Below the pieces are notes generated by a model that was not told the origin of the DNA, made no database searches, and worked only from the letters and a program-made list of their open reading frames with translations. The translations under genes were made by a program, and so were the position numbers. Below, piece after piece: positions 19,804-28,370 of a stretch of 64,000 nucleotides of DNA. The first letter of the stretch is position 1. Every line of letters begins with the position of its first letter. The stretch comes from Porphyromonas pogonae (lineage in GTDB: Bacteria; Bacteroidota; Bacteroidia; Bacteroidales; Porphyromonadaceae), in NCBI RefSeq assembly GCF_036320655.1, contig NZ_CP143258.1:1860001-1924000 (forward strand), read 5' to 3'.

Positions 19804-20214
19804 ATGAATCTCTCACACATTGAGCATCTTGGTATTGCAGTAAAGAGTATTGAAGACTCTCTTCCTTATTACGAGGAGATTCTTGGCCTTAAATGTTACA
19901 ACATCGAAGAAGTAGCAGACCAGAAGGTAAAGACAGCATTTTTCAAAGTAGGACAAACAAAGATCGAATTGCTGGAACCCACATCCGAAGAAAGCACCAT
20001 CGCAAAGTTTATTGAGAAAAGAGGCGAAGGTATCCATCACATAGCTTTTGCTGTACCAGACTGTGCAGAAGCTCTGAAAGATGCAGAATCAAAGGGTGTA
20101 CGCTTGATAGACACAGCTCCACGTAAAGGAGCCGAAGGACTAAACATCGCTTTCCTCCATCCAAAAAGTACATTGGGTGTACTCACAGAACTATGCGATT
20201 GTAAAAAAGATTAA
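19804..20214 (+). CDS. mce: Methylmalonyl-CoA epimerase
   Basis: 136 residues. It interconverts (2R)- and (2S)-methylmalonyl-CoA, linking the B12-dependent mutase to decarboxylation. The VOC fold is clear: two paired beta-alpha-beta-beta-beta units beginning [20 protein letters not shown] and [18 protein letters not shown]. Metal ligands His (IEHLGIAV), Glu and His (IHHIAF) are in place, with Glu in VLTELC. It is the first gene of the methylmalonyl-CoA decarboxylase operon, 25 bases before mmdA. Confidence 0.95.
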   Translation: MNLSHIEHLGIAVKSIEDSLPYYEEILGLKCYNIEEVADQKVKTAFFKVGQTKIELLEPTSEESTIAKFIEKRGEGIHHIAFAVPDCAEALKDAESKGVRLIDTAPRKGAEGLNIAFLHPKSTLGVLTELCDCKKD

Positions 20215-20239
20215 TCAATTTCACATCAATAAATATTTT

Positions 20240-21793
20240 ATGAGTGTTCAATTTGAAAAAATCAAGGAGTTGATTCAACTCCGCGAGACTGCCCGACTGG
20301 GTGGTGGTGAAAAAAGAATAGAAAACCAACACGCAAAAGGCAAGTTTACAGCACGTGAGCGTATTGAAATGTTGCTCGATGAAGGAAGCTTTGAAGAGAT
20401 CGACACATTTGTACTCCACAGATCTACAAACTTCGGCATTGACAAAACCAAATTTTTAGGCGACGGCGTTGTTACCGGTTCAGGTACTATAGACGGTCGT
20501 CTTGTTTATGTATTCGCTCAGGACTTTACTGTATTTGGCGGGGCTTTATCAGAAATGATGGCTTCTAAAATCTGTAAAGTGATGGAGCTTGCCATGAAGA
20601 TGGGCGCACCGGTTATAGGTCTGAATGATTCCGGTGGAGCTCGTATCCAAGAAGGTGTAAATGCCCTTTGCGGATATGGCAACATCTTCCAAAACAACAT
20701 CCTTGCTTCAGGTGTAGTACCTCAGATTTCTGCCATATTCGGTCCTTGTGCCGGAGGTGCAGTATATTCTCCTGCTCTCACAGACTTCAATATCATGGCC
20801 AAGGGCACAAGCTACATGTTCCTCACTGGGCCCAAAGTGGTAAAAACCGTTACAGGAGAAGACGTAACCCAAGAGCAATTGGGTGGTGCCAGCGTCCATG
20901 CCTCTAAGAGCGGTGTTGCTCATTTTGCCGTAGAGAACGAAGAAGAAGGTATACGCCTTATTCGCCATCTTCTCAGCTTTATTCCTCAAAACAATATGGA
21001 GGATGCTCCATGTGTGGAATGTACAGATCCTATCGATCGTATCGATGACAGCCTGAATGAAATCATCCCGGATGAGCCAAACAAAGGCTACAACATGTAT
21101 GAAGTGATCGGTACCATTGTGGACGATGGCGAATTCCTTGAGGTACATGCAGACTATGCCAAAAACATTATCATTGGTTTTGCACGTTTTAATGGTCAGA
21201 GTGTTGGTATCGTAGCCAATCAGCCTATGCAAATGGCAGGATGCTTGGATAGCAATGCTTCGCGCAAAGCTGCACGTTTTGTTCGTTTTTGTGATGCATT
21301 CAACATCCCATTGGTGACTTTGGTAGACGTGCCGGGCTTCTTACCGGGTACAGGACAAGAGTACAATGGCGTTATCGTACATGGAGCAAAACTTTTATAT
21401 GCTTATGGAGAAGCCACAGTGCCCAAAATCACCGTTACCTTACGTAAGGCTTACGGTGGAGCTTACATTGTAATGAGTTCAAAACACTTACGCTCTGATA
21501 TAAACTATGCATGGCCATCAGCTGAAATTGCAGTAATGGGTCCGAGTGGTGCTGTGGAAGTTATTTTTGCCAAAGAAGTAGCCGCATCGGAAAATCCTGC
21601 ACAAGCAGCATTTGATAAAGAAGAAGAATACAGAAAAGCATTTGCTAATCCGTACAATGCAGCTTCTTATGGTTACATGGATGATGTTATCGAGCCTCGA
21701 AACACTCGCTTCCGTATCATTCGCGCACTCGAGCAGCTTCGCACTAAAAAGCAGATCAACCCTGCTAAGAAGCATGATAACCTTCCATTATAA
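20240..21793 (+). CDS. mmdA: Methylmalonyl-CoA decarboxylase alpha subunit (carboxyltransferase)
   Basis: 517 residues from the ATG at 20240; an earlier in-frame start inside mce is rejected because family members begin near [20 protein letters not shown]. It moves the carboxyl group from methylmalonyl-CoA to the biotin on MmdC. Seen: [21 protein letters not shown], the acyl-CoA pocket [46 protein letters not shown] and [14 protein letters not shown]. The substrate could be propionyl- or methylmalonyl-CoA by sequence alone; the OadB-type pump and epimerase next door favour the decarboxylase. Confidence 0.95.
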   Translation: MSVQFEKIKELIQLRETARLGGGEKRIENQHAKGKFTARERIEMLLDEGSFEEIDTFVLHRSTNFGIDKTKFLGDGVVTGSGTIDGRLVYVFAQDFTVFGGALSEMMASKICKVMELAMKMGAPVIGLNDSGGARIQEGVNALCGYGNIFQNNILASGVVPQISAIFGPCAGGAVYSPALTDFNIMAKGTSYMFLTGPKVVKTVTGEDVTQEQLGGASVHASKSGVAHFAVENEEEGIRLIRHLLSFIPQNNMEDAPCVECTDPIDRIDDSLNEIIPDEPNKGYNMYEVIGTIVDDGEFLEVHADYAKNIIIGFARFNGQSVGIVANQPMQMAGCLDSNASRKAARFVRFCDAFNIPLVTLVDVPGFLPGTGQEYNGVIVHGAKLLYAYGEATVPKITVTLRKAYGGAYIVMSSKHLRSDINYAWPSAEIAVMGPSGAVEVIFAKEVAASENPAQAAFDKEEEYRKAFANPYNAASYGYMDDVIEPRNTRFRIIRALEQLRTKKQINPAKKHDNLPL

Positions 21794-21819
21794 TCAGTAT
21801 TAAATAAAGATTATATAAG

Positions 21820-22767
21820 ATGAAGATTACCGGAAGGAAACTAAGTGCCCTGATGCTGTCCCTCGCTATTGGGTCATTGTCTGCACCACTTTGGGGGCAG
21901 AAGGCTACTTCCTTACGTCTCAATGAAGTTCTTGTCTCGAATGAGACAAACTTCATTGACGACTATGGAAATAGGCATCCATGGATAGAGATTTACAATA
22001 GCAGTGCGGCATCAGTTGATATGAAGGGGTGTTATCTTACCGATGACATTTCTAATCTGAAAAAGTACATGGTGCCTAAAGGTGACGTTCTTACGTTAAT
22101 AAAGCCTTATCAACACATTTTGTTTTGGGCTGATAATGATGCTATCAAAGGTACTTTTCACCTCAATTTTACCCTTGACCCCAACAAGCCTAATTTTATC
22201 GCTTTGATAGATGCCGATGGTAAAACGATCATCGATAGCATCACAGTACCGGCTCAAATTCCTCCAGATATAAGCTACGGCAGAATACTTGACGGAGCAG
22301 GCGGTATAGGTAATAAGTCGGCTTGGGCAAATATGACGAAAGTTACGCCAAGCACCAATAATGTTACGCTTGACTCCAATGAAAAAATTGATCGTTTGAA
22401 AAGAGAAGATCGCAGCGGTGGAATCATGGCTCTTACGGCAATACTTGTAGTATTCCTAGGACTCATTATTCTCGCACTGGTATTTAAATACATCGGGAAA
22501 GCTTCTATCTCAGCATCCCAAAAAAGGAAAAGCAAGGAAGAAGCCTGGAGCGATGGCACAAATACACAGGTAACCGTGAGTTCTGAATCTGTCCCTGACG
22601 ATGTTTATGCTGCTATAGCACTGGCTTTGTACGAAGAAATGGGCGATACCCATGATCAGGAAAGTTATACTCTGACTTTCAACAGATCACACAGGACAGC
22701 CTCTTCAGCTTGGAACAATAAAGCGTTGACAATGCGCCAACAAATTATTAAAAAACAAAGCAGATGA
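21820..22767 (+). CDS. Lamin-tail-domain/OadG-like fusion protein, probable small subunit of the Na+-pumping decarboxylase
   Basis: 315 residues. A signal peptide (about 1-26, ending APLWGQ) is followed by a lamin-tail beta-sandwich (LRLNEVLVSNETNFIDDYG, HPWIEIYNSSAASVDMKG, YLTDD). A transmembrane helix at about 203-226 (ALTAILVVFLGLIILALVFK) follows, then a short OadG-like tail (DDVYAAIALALYEEM...AWNNKALTMRQ). OadG/MmdD is a single-span subunit that holds the carboxyltransferase and the membrane subunit together. Here the OadG part gained an extracytoplasmic lamin-tail domain, an arrangement I know only from Bacteroidetes decarboxylase operons. The role of the LTD is unknown. The last codon overlaps the next small ORF. 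Confidence 0.8.
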   Translation: MKITGRKLSALMLSLAIGSLSAPLWGQKATSLRLNEVLVSNETNFIDDYGNRHPWIEIYNSSAASVDMKGCYLTDDISNLKKYMVPKGDVLTLIKPYQHILFWADNDAIKGTFHLNFTLDPNKPNFIALIDADGKTIIDSITVPAQIPPDISYGRILDGAGGIGNKSAWANMTKVTPSTNNVTLDSNEKIDRLKREDRSGGIMALTAILVVFLGLIILALVFKYIGKASISASQKRKSKEEAWSDGTNTQVTVSSESVPDDVYAAIALALYEEMGDTHDQESYTLTFNRSHRTASSAWNNKALTMRQQIIKKQSR

Positions 22768-22943
22768 ATTCAGAGACTATGCAAGACGAAGTATTCATAG
22801 CCATTGCAATGGCAATGCATGAAGAAGGCTACAATATGGCTCATGATTTAGAATCATTGAAATTGACATTCAAAAGACGCCATATCTGTACCTCTTGGAA
22901 TACCAAGACACAAACAATGCGTGAGCTCCCCAACCGTTATTAA
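22764..22943 (+). CDS. Small OadG-tail-like protein
   Basis: 59 residues, starting with an ATGA overlap with the previous stop. The sequence DEVFIAIAMAMHEEGYNMAH and FKRRHICTSWNTKTQTMREL aligns well with the tail of the preceding protein (DDVYAAIALALYEEMGDTHD, FNRSHRTASSAWNNKALTMR). It therefore looks like a duplicated soluble tail without signal peptide or membrane helix. It may be a dedicated linker in the decarboxylase complex, contacting MmdA or MmdC. It is too short for many ORF callers. Confidence 0.8.
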   Translation: MNSETMQDEVFIAIAMAMHEEGYNMAHDLESLKLTFKRRHICTSWNTKTQTMRELPNRY

Positions 22944-22967
22944 GTCATTTACTTTAATATTAGAAAA

Positions 22968-23402
22968 ATGAAAGAATACAAATATAAAATTAATGGTACC
23001 GAATATAAAGTGGCCATTAACAGTATTGATGAAAATGCCGCTGAGGTAGAAGTTAACGGCAAATCATACAAAGTAGATATCCTTACAGAAAAGAAAGCTA
23101 AGCCTATAGTAAAGCCTGCACCACGCCCCACAGCGAGTGCTGCTCCTACTAAATCAGAGCCTGCACATGCACATGCGTCAAACAGCAATGGATCAGGTGT
23201 AAAATCTCCTCTGCCAGGTATCATTCTTGATATTAAGGTAAAAGTTGGCGACGAAGTGAAAGTAGGACAAACAATCGCTATCCTCGAAGCCATGAAGATG
23301 GAAAACAACATCAATGCAGATAGAGATGGTAAAATCATCGATGTACGCGTTTCAAAAGGTGATTCTATTCTAGAAGGTTCTGATATTGTAATAATAGGAT
23401 AA
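22968..23402 (+). CDS. mmdC: Biotin carboxyl carrier subunit of methylmalonyl-CoA decarboxylase
   Basis: 144 residues. The N-terminal 45 residues form a small beta domain (YKYKINGTEYKVAINSI). A flexible Pro/Ala-rich linker (about 46-75) leads to a biotinyl domain (SPLPGIILDIKVKVGDEVKV, ILEAMKMENNINAD). The biotinylated Lys is 110 in the EAMKMEN motif. It carries the carboxyl group from MmdA to MmdB. mmdB follows 3 bases later. Confidence 0.95.
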   Translation: MKEYKYKINGTEYKVAINSIDENAAEVEVNGKSYKVDILTEKKAKPIVKPAPRPTASAAPTKSEPAHAHASNSNGSGVKSPLPGIILDIKVKVGDEVKVGQTIAILEAMKMENNINADRDGKIIDVRVSKGDSILEGSDIVIIG

Positions 23403-23405
23403 AAT

Positions 23406-24557
23406 ATGGGCGGAAATTTCCTATTAGAGAATTTGGAGATATTTCTCTCCTATACCGGATTTGCCAATGCCACTCCGGGGCATTTCGTCATGATTCTCGT
23501 AGGGATTCTATTCATTTTCTTAGCCGTTAAATATGAATTTGAACCCTTACTTTTGATCCCTATAGGCTTTGGTATGCTTATAGGTAATATTCCCTTCAAA
23601 GATGCCGGCTTACAAGTGGGTATATACGAAGAGGGATCTGTACTAAACATTCTCTACCAAGGGGTCTCAAAGGGTTGGTATCCTCCGCTAATATTCCTTG
23701 GTATCGGTGCTATGACTGACTTTTCGGCACTTATTTCTAATCCGAAATTGATGCTCATTGGCGCTGCTGCTCAGATAGGTATTTTTGCGGCATACATGAT
23801 TGCTCTCCAGATGGGATTTGAACCCAATCAGGCTGCAGCAATAGGTATCATCGGAGGAGCTGACGGCCCCACTGCAATATTCCTTTCATCCAAATTAGCA
23901 CCTAACCTAATGGGAGCTATTGCAGTATCGGCTTATTCATATATGGCTTTGGTTCCTATTATACAACCGCCATTCATGAAATTGCTGACGACAAAAAAAG
24001 AGCGTCTTATCAGGATGAAAACACCACGTCATGTATCCAATACTGAAAAGATAATATTCCCTGTAGCCGGTTTGTTACTCACAACATTCCTTGTACCTTC
24101 GGGTCTGCCGCTATTGGGTATGTTGTTCTTTGGTAATATCCTTAAGGAAAGTGGTGTTACAAGAAGATTAGCAGAAACAGCAAGAGGTCCACTTATTGAC
24201 GTTATCACCATACTCCTTGGTGTTACTGTAGGTGCTTCTACTCAAGCTACACAGTTTCTTACTACCTCTTCTATTATGATCTTTGCATTAGGTGCATTTT
24301 CATTTATTGTAGCTACAATAGGTGGTGTGCTTTTCGTAAAATTCTTCAACCTGTTCCTCTCTAAAGAAAACAAGATCAATCCACTTATCGGTAATGCCGG
24401 AGTATCAGCGGTTCCCGACTCAGCACGTATATCTCAAGTAGTAGGACTCAAGTATGACCCTACAAACTACTTGCTTATGCATGCCATGGGACCCAACGTT
24501 GCCGGTGTAATAGGATCTGCTGTGGCTGCAGGTATCCTACTCGGATTCCTTGGATAA
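23406..24557 (+). CDS. mmdB: Sodium-pumping decarboxylase beta subunit
   Basis: 383 residues, about nine to ten transmembrane helices. It decarboxylates carboxybiotin and exports Na+ (OadB/MmdB/GcdB family). Signatures: LLIPIGFGMLIGNIP, PPLIFLGIGAMTDFSALI, the central GIIGGADGPTAIFLS with the essential Asp, SAYSYMALVPIIQPP, and NPLIGNAGVSAVPDSARI near the end. The reaction couples propionate formation to a sodium gradient. The gene ends the operon, and a strong terminator lies 26 bases downstream. Confidence 0.96.
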   Translation: MGGNFLLENLEIFLSYTGFANATPGHFVMILVGILFIFLAVKYEFEPLLLIPIGFGMLIGNIPFKDAGLQVGIYEEGSVLNILYQGVSKGWYPPLIFLGIGAMTDFSALISNPKLMLIGAAAQIGIFAAYMIALQMGFEPNQAAAIGIIGGADGPTAIFLSSKLAPNLMGAIAVSAYSYMALVPIIQPPFMKLLTTKKERLIRMKTPRHVSNTEKIIFPVAGLLLTTFLVPSGLPLLGMLFFGNILKESGVTRRLAETARGPLIDVITILLGVTVGASTQATQFLTTSSIMIFALGAFSFIVATIGGVLFVKFFNLFLSKENKINPLIGNAGVSAVPDSARISQVVGLKYDPTNYLLMHAMGPNVAGVIGSAVAAGILLGFLG

Positions 24558-24583
24558 AATTGTTCCAGCAATAAAAATAAAGA

Positions 24584-24616
24584 AACCTCGAAAACAAAAG
24601 TTTTCGAGGTTTTTTA
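24584..24616 (+). terminator. Rho-independent terminator of the mmd operon
   Basis: A perfect 12-bp stem pairs 24584-24595 (AACCTCGAAAAC) with 24600-24611, loop AAAA, followed by TTTT. Confidence 0.92.
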
Positions 24617-24891
24617 TATCCACATATTATATCCACCCATAAAATAAAATCTCGCAGATCGCTGATTGTCCAAAAGTCTCTTCTACTAAGTTAATAACTC
24701 AAACTTCTGATAAGAAAAACAAGAAAAGATCGCACAAATATTTAAACAATAAATGTATATTTGAAGGTTGAAATAACCATCTCTATGCTTATACTAATCC
24801 AACAAAAGCTGTTGAATTGGTAAATCTTCAAAAATAAAATGATGTAAATAAATTACCATATCAACCCCAATGGCATAAAATAGACAATTGA

Positions 24892-25764
24892 ATGGCAAAA
24901 ACAAAAAAAGGCCTCATCTTACCAAAATTTGACGAGCTTATAGTTCCAACTTTGAAAGCACTAATTGAACTGGGAGGGTCCGGGACAATAGAAGAGATAA
25001 ACTCAAAAGTTTATGAAATTGAAAATTTTCCGGAAGAAATAATTCAAGTCCCTCATGGCGAAAAAGGAACAATATATGAAGTCGATTATAGGCTTGCATG
25101 GAGCCGAACTTATTTAAAAAAATTCGGACTTTTAGAGAATTCCAGTAAAGGAGTCTGGGCTCTTTTAAAATCAGATTTTGACATTGATAATCTTGATTAT
25201 TCAGAGATTGTCAGAACGGTTAGATTACAACAATTAAACAGCAAAAAAGAAAAATCCAAACAAAATAACTTTGATGAGGTGTCTGATGAGGTTGAAAACA
25301 CAGAAGAATGGAAAAGCCAACTTCTAAATGTTCTCTACAATATTTCACCAGCAGCATTTGAGCGACTTGCACAAAGACTTCTAAGAGAGTGTGGATTTTT
25401 CCAAGTAGAAGTAACAGGGAAAGCCGGTGATGGGGGTATTGACGGTAAAGGAATTGTTCGTGTAAGTGGTCTTTTAAGTTTTCGTGTTATTTTTCAGTGC
25501 AAGCGTTATAAAGGGACAATCAACCCAAGCCAAATTCGGGACTTTAGAGGAGCTATGGAAGGACGCGCTGATAAAGGTGTTTTCATTACTACTGGGAGTT
25601 TCACAAAAGAAGCAACAAAAGAAGCAACACGAGATGGAGCATCTCCTATAGATTTAATTGATGGTGAAATTCTTTGCGAAAAACTAAAAGAATTGAGTTT
25701 GGGAGTAGAAACCAGATTAACAGAAACCGTTGCAATAAAAAGAGATTGGTATAATAATTTGTAA
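24892..25764 (+). CDS. mrr: Mrr-type (type IV) restriction endonuclease
   Basis: 290 residues. The N-terminal winged-helix domain (about 10-95) is Mrr_N type (LPKFDELIVPTLKALIELGG, YRLAWSRTYLKKFGLLENS). A charged linker follows, then the Mrr_cat nuclease at about 140-270: SPAAFERLAQRLLRECGF (Glu157), GDGGIDGKG (Asp184), FQCKRYKG (Gln202/Lys204). Mrr-type enzymes cut DNA with methylated or foreign-modified bases. No methyltransferase is adjacent, as expected for type IV. A TATATTTG box lies at 24756-24763. An IS256-type remnant lies behind it, suggesting an acquired block between mmdB and htpG. Confidence 0.93.
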   Translation: MAKTKKGLILPKFDELIVPTLKALIELGGSGTIEEINSKVYEIENFPEEIIQVPHGEKGTIYEVDYRLAWSRTYLKKFGLLENSSKGVWALLKSDFDIDNLDYSEIVRTVRLQQLNSKKEKSKQNNFDEVSDEVENTEEWKSQLLNVLYNISPAAFERLAQRLLRECGFFQVEVTGKAGDGGIDGKGIVRVSGLLSFRVIFQCKRYKGTINPSQIRDFRGAMEGRADKGVFITTGSFTKEATKEATRDGASPIDLIDGEILCEKLKELSLGVETRLTETVAIKRDWYNNL

Positions 25765-25840
25765 AATGAAGATGTGAGAACCCAAATTTTAGGGACTGTG
25801 TCGGCACTGTCCATAATTTTGTGTAAACTATATTCGAGTT

Positions 25841-25867
25841 CGAGCTTTAGTCGAGAGTTAAAGCTCG
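25841..25867. terminator. Hairpin between mrr and the IS256 remnant
   Basis: CGAGCTTTA (25841-25849) pairs with TAAAGCTCG (25859-25867) across a 9-base loop. It overlaps the last codons of the IS256 remnant. There is no strong T-run, so terminator function is uncertain. Confidence 0.4.
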
Positions 25868-25998
25868 ATTCTGTTTTCAAATATAACTAAAAATTGATTC
25901 ATTATTATACCCCAATTCCTAATAGGCATTATCCATTTCTTTTCAATCTCTCCTATCGCAAGCCAAACCATCTGCAATAGTGCATTGCAGACGGTTTT
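25858..25998 (-). pseudogene. IS256-family (mutator-type) transposase, C-terminal remnant
   Basis: On the minus strand, reading into a TAA at 25858-25860, the frame gives TVCNALLQMVWLAIGEIEKK, then WIMPIRNWGIIMNQFLVIFE and NRIEL. The segment KKW-x-MPI-x-NWG...MNQF...FE-x-R is the conserved C-terminus of IS256-family transposases. Only about 45 codons remain. They start right after the htpG stop and have no start codon. Downstream on the minus strand lies a possible IS end (about 25792-25830, with GGACTGTGTC/GGACAGTGCC-like inverted arms). The fragment is dead. Confidence 0.75.
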
Positions 25999-26018
25999 TG
26001 TGACTATTTTACTATTGA

Positions 26019-28073
26019 TTATAATAGTTTCTGGCTTCGATGAATGAATCTAGCCAATTGCTCTCCTGTGAGAAGTCCACTACCAAGCAATGCTAAGTCT
26101 ACCAACTGTCCCACTAAATCATTGTTTGAACCAAATTCATTCAATTGAGTATTGATTTTACCCTGAACTTCGGCTTGTTCACGTGTAACCTTCTCAAGAG
26201 CTTCTTTATCAGCTACAGGTATCTCTTCATCTTTCTTTCCTTCTTGATTCTTCTTGAGGGTTTCAATTTCAGCAGTTTTCTCGCCCAAAGAAGATCTAAG
26301 GTCTTTGAGGTTGTGTTCCAAGTCCTTTTCCTGCTCTATCACTCTCTTAATAAGTCCGTGATCAGCATTCAAAATCACGTTGTAGCTATCAGGCATTTCT
26401 CCGTAGAAACTCATTCCCGGTTGCATCTTAGCCATCTCTTGCATACGGCGCATAAACTCGCTTTGAGTGATCAAGATAGCATCGGCATTTTCTCCCAAAG
26501 ATTCAAACTCTACATGGAAGTTTTGTTTCTCCTTTTTGGGCAGACGTCCATTGAATATTTGGGTCAGAGTTTCTTTTTCTTGCGGAGTCAATTTTACATC
26601 TGCATGATCATCTTTTACGATAATCTTATTGATAGAATCGCTATCCACACGCACAAAACGAGTTTTCTCCAACTTTTGCTCCAATTGTCCTACAGCATGA
26701 ACATCCAAAGGTCCATCCATCAAGAGCACACTATATCCCTTCTCTACGGCACGATGTATATGGCTGTATTGGGCGTTACGGTCTGTTGCATACAAATATA
26801 TTACCTGTCCGTCCTTATCCGTCTGAACACCCTCTACCAAGGTACGATATTCGTCCATGGTATACTTCTTATTATCGATATCTGTAAACAGCAGGAATTT
26901 TACGGCTCTTTCATAGAACTTCTCATCAGAGAGCATTCCGTATTGGATAAAGATCTTGAGGCTATCCCATTTTTCTTCAAATGTAGCACGATCGTTTTTG
27001 AAAATTTCTTCCAACTTATCTGCTACCTTTTTAGTAATATGGTTAGATATTTTCTTGACTTGACCATCACTCTGGAGGTAAGAGCGAGATACATTCAATG
27101 GTATATCAGGTGAGTCAATTACACCATGCAATAGGGTGAGATATTCGGGTACAATGCCTTCTACCTCTTCTGTAACGAATACTTGATTGGAATACAATTG
27201 TATCTTATTGCGCTGAAGATCAAGCTGATTCTTGATTTTGGGGAAATAAAGAATTCCTGTCAAATTGAATGGATAATCAACATTGAGGTGAATCCAGAAA
27301 AGAGGTTCGTCCATCACATGAGGATACAACTGACGGTAGAATGACTTATAATCTTCGTCCGTAAGATCGGCCGGTTTGCGGGTCCATGCCGGGTTAGTAT
27401 CATTGATTTGATTATCCTCGTCCGTATCTACATACTTACCATCTTTCCATTCCTGCTTCTTACCGAATACAATAGGCACCGTAAGGAATTTGCAGTATTT
27501 ATTGAGCAGTTCCTCTATTTTGGTCTTGTTCAAGAAGTCTTTATTCTCTTCATCGATATGCAGTACAATGTCAGTACCTCTATCAGCTTTGTCACACTCC
27601 TCCATGGTATATTCGGGCGATCCGTCACATGACCACTTCACAGCAGGAGCACCTTCTTTATATGATTTAGTGATAATGTCTACCCTCTCTGATACCATAA
27701 ACGAAGAGTAAAAACCGAGTCCGAAATGCCCTATGATAGCGGCTTTGTCGTCTTTATACTTTTCGAGAAACTCTTCTGCACTTGAAAAAGCGATTTGATT
27801 GATGTACTTATCTACTTCTTCAGCTGTCATACCTATACCTCTATCACTAATAGTAATAGTCTTGGCATCAGCATCAAAGCCTATGCGCACTGCAATATCG
27901 CCTAATTCTCCTTTATATTCACCAATAGAACTCAAGGTTTTAAGCTTTTCTGTAGCATCTACGGCATTAGATACCAATTCACGCAAAAAGATATCGTGCT
28001 CACTATAAAGGAATTTTTTTATAATGGGGAAAATGTTCTCACTGGTAACCCCAATCTTACCGTTTTTATTCAT
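26019..28073 (-). CDS. htpG: Molecular chaperone HtpG (Hsp90 family)
   Basis: 684 residues, a typical full length for Bacteroidetes HtpG. It is an ATP-driven cytosolic chaperone. The N-terminal GHKL ATPase is clear: FLRELVSNAVDATEKLK (Glu/Asn of box 1), ITISDRGIGMTAEEVDKYI, IGHFGLGFYSSFMVSE. The middle domain (about 235-450) and the C-terminal dimerisation domain follow. A glutamate/lysine-rich insert near 590-640 is predicted coiled coil. A candidate promoter on the minus strand has TTTG (28150-28147) and TTACTTTG (28125-28118) 21 bases apart. It ends against the IS256 remnant. Confidence 0.97.
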   Translation of the reverse strand: MNKNGKIGVTSENIFPIIKKFLYSEHDIFLRELVSNAVDATEKLKTLSSIGEYKGELGDIAVRIGFDADAKTITISDRGIGMTAEEVDKYINQIAFSSAEEFLEKYKDDKAAIIGHFGLGFYSSFMVSERVDIITKSYKEGAPAVKWSCDGSPEYTMEECDKADRGTDIVLHIDEENKDFLNKTKIEELLNKYCKFLTVPIVFGKKQEWKDGKYVDTDEDNQINDTNPAWTRKPADLTDEDYKSFYRQLYPHVMDEPLFWIHLNVDYPFNLTGILYFPKIKNQLDLQRNKIQLYSNQVFVTEEVEGIVPEYLTLLHGVIDSPDIPLNVSRSYLQSDGQVKKISNHITKKVADKLEEIFKNDRATFEEKWDSLKIFIQYGMLSDEKFYERAVKFLLFTDIDNKKYTMDEYRTLVEGVQTDKDGQVIYLYATDRNAQYSHIHRAVEKGYSVLLMDGPLDVHAVGQLEQKLEKTRFVRVDSDSINKIIVKDDHADVKLTPQEKETLTQIFNGRLPKKEKQNFHVEFESLGENADAILITQSEFMRRMQEMAKMQPGMSFYGEMPDSYNVILNADHGLIKRVIEQEKDLEHNLKDLRSSLGEKTAEIETLKKNQEGKKDEEIPVADKEALEKVTREQAEVQGKINTQLNEFGSNNDLVGQLVDLALLGSGLLTGEQLARFIHRSQKLL

Positions 28074-28292
28074 ATTTATAATTTTAATTATAATTTATTG
28101 CTCTGCTTATAATAAGACAAAGTAAATGCCATATTTTAGTTTACGACAAAATGTCACGATCAAAGGAAATCCAATAGAGGATGAAAGACAAAAAGTCCTG
28201 CATAAAACCAGTAATATGTATTAAATAGACTCGTTTTTTATGAAAAGAGTATTAAAATAACATCCCATACAATAATTTATTTGCTAAAAGAT
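28074..28292. other. Divergent intergenic region htpG/rocD
   Basis: About 300 bases between the divergent htpG and rocD genes. It holds the candidate htpG promoter (minus strand, 28118-28150) and ends at the rocD promoter. No ORF or repeat was found. Confidence 0.5.
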
Positions 28293-28323
28293 ATTGTAAC
28301 TCAGTGATTAATTCATAAATTTG
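28293..28323 (+). promoter_or_regulatory. Bacteroidetes-type promoter of rocD-ctlX-pruA
   Basis: ATTG (28293-28296), exactly 19 bases, then TAAATTTG (28316-28323). One mismatch from the TTTG-N19-TAnnTTTG consensus; the predicted leader to the ATG at 28371 is about 40 nt. Confidence 0.75.
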
Positions 28324-28370
28324 AGAGATTTGTCGATAATCGGCACAGTATATTAACTTCTAATACGATA

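Noticed and set aside
20708-21232. 174-residue ORF on the minus strand inside mmdA
   Set aside because: Shadow of mmdA with no recognisable domain.
26145-27113. 322-residue ORF on the plus strand inside htpG
   Set aside because: Antisense shadow of a highly conserved gene; composition is low-complexity hydrophobic and no family is recognised.
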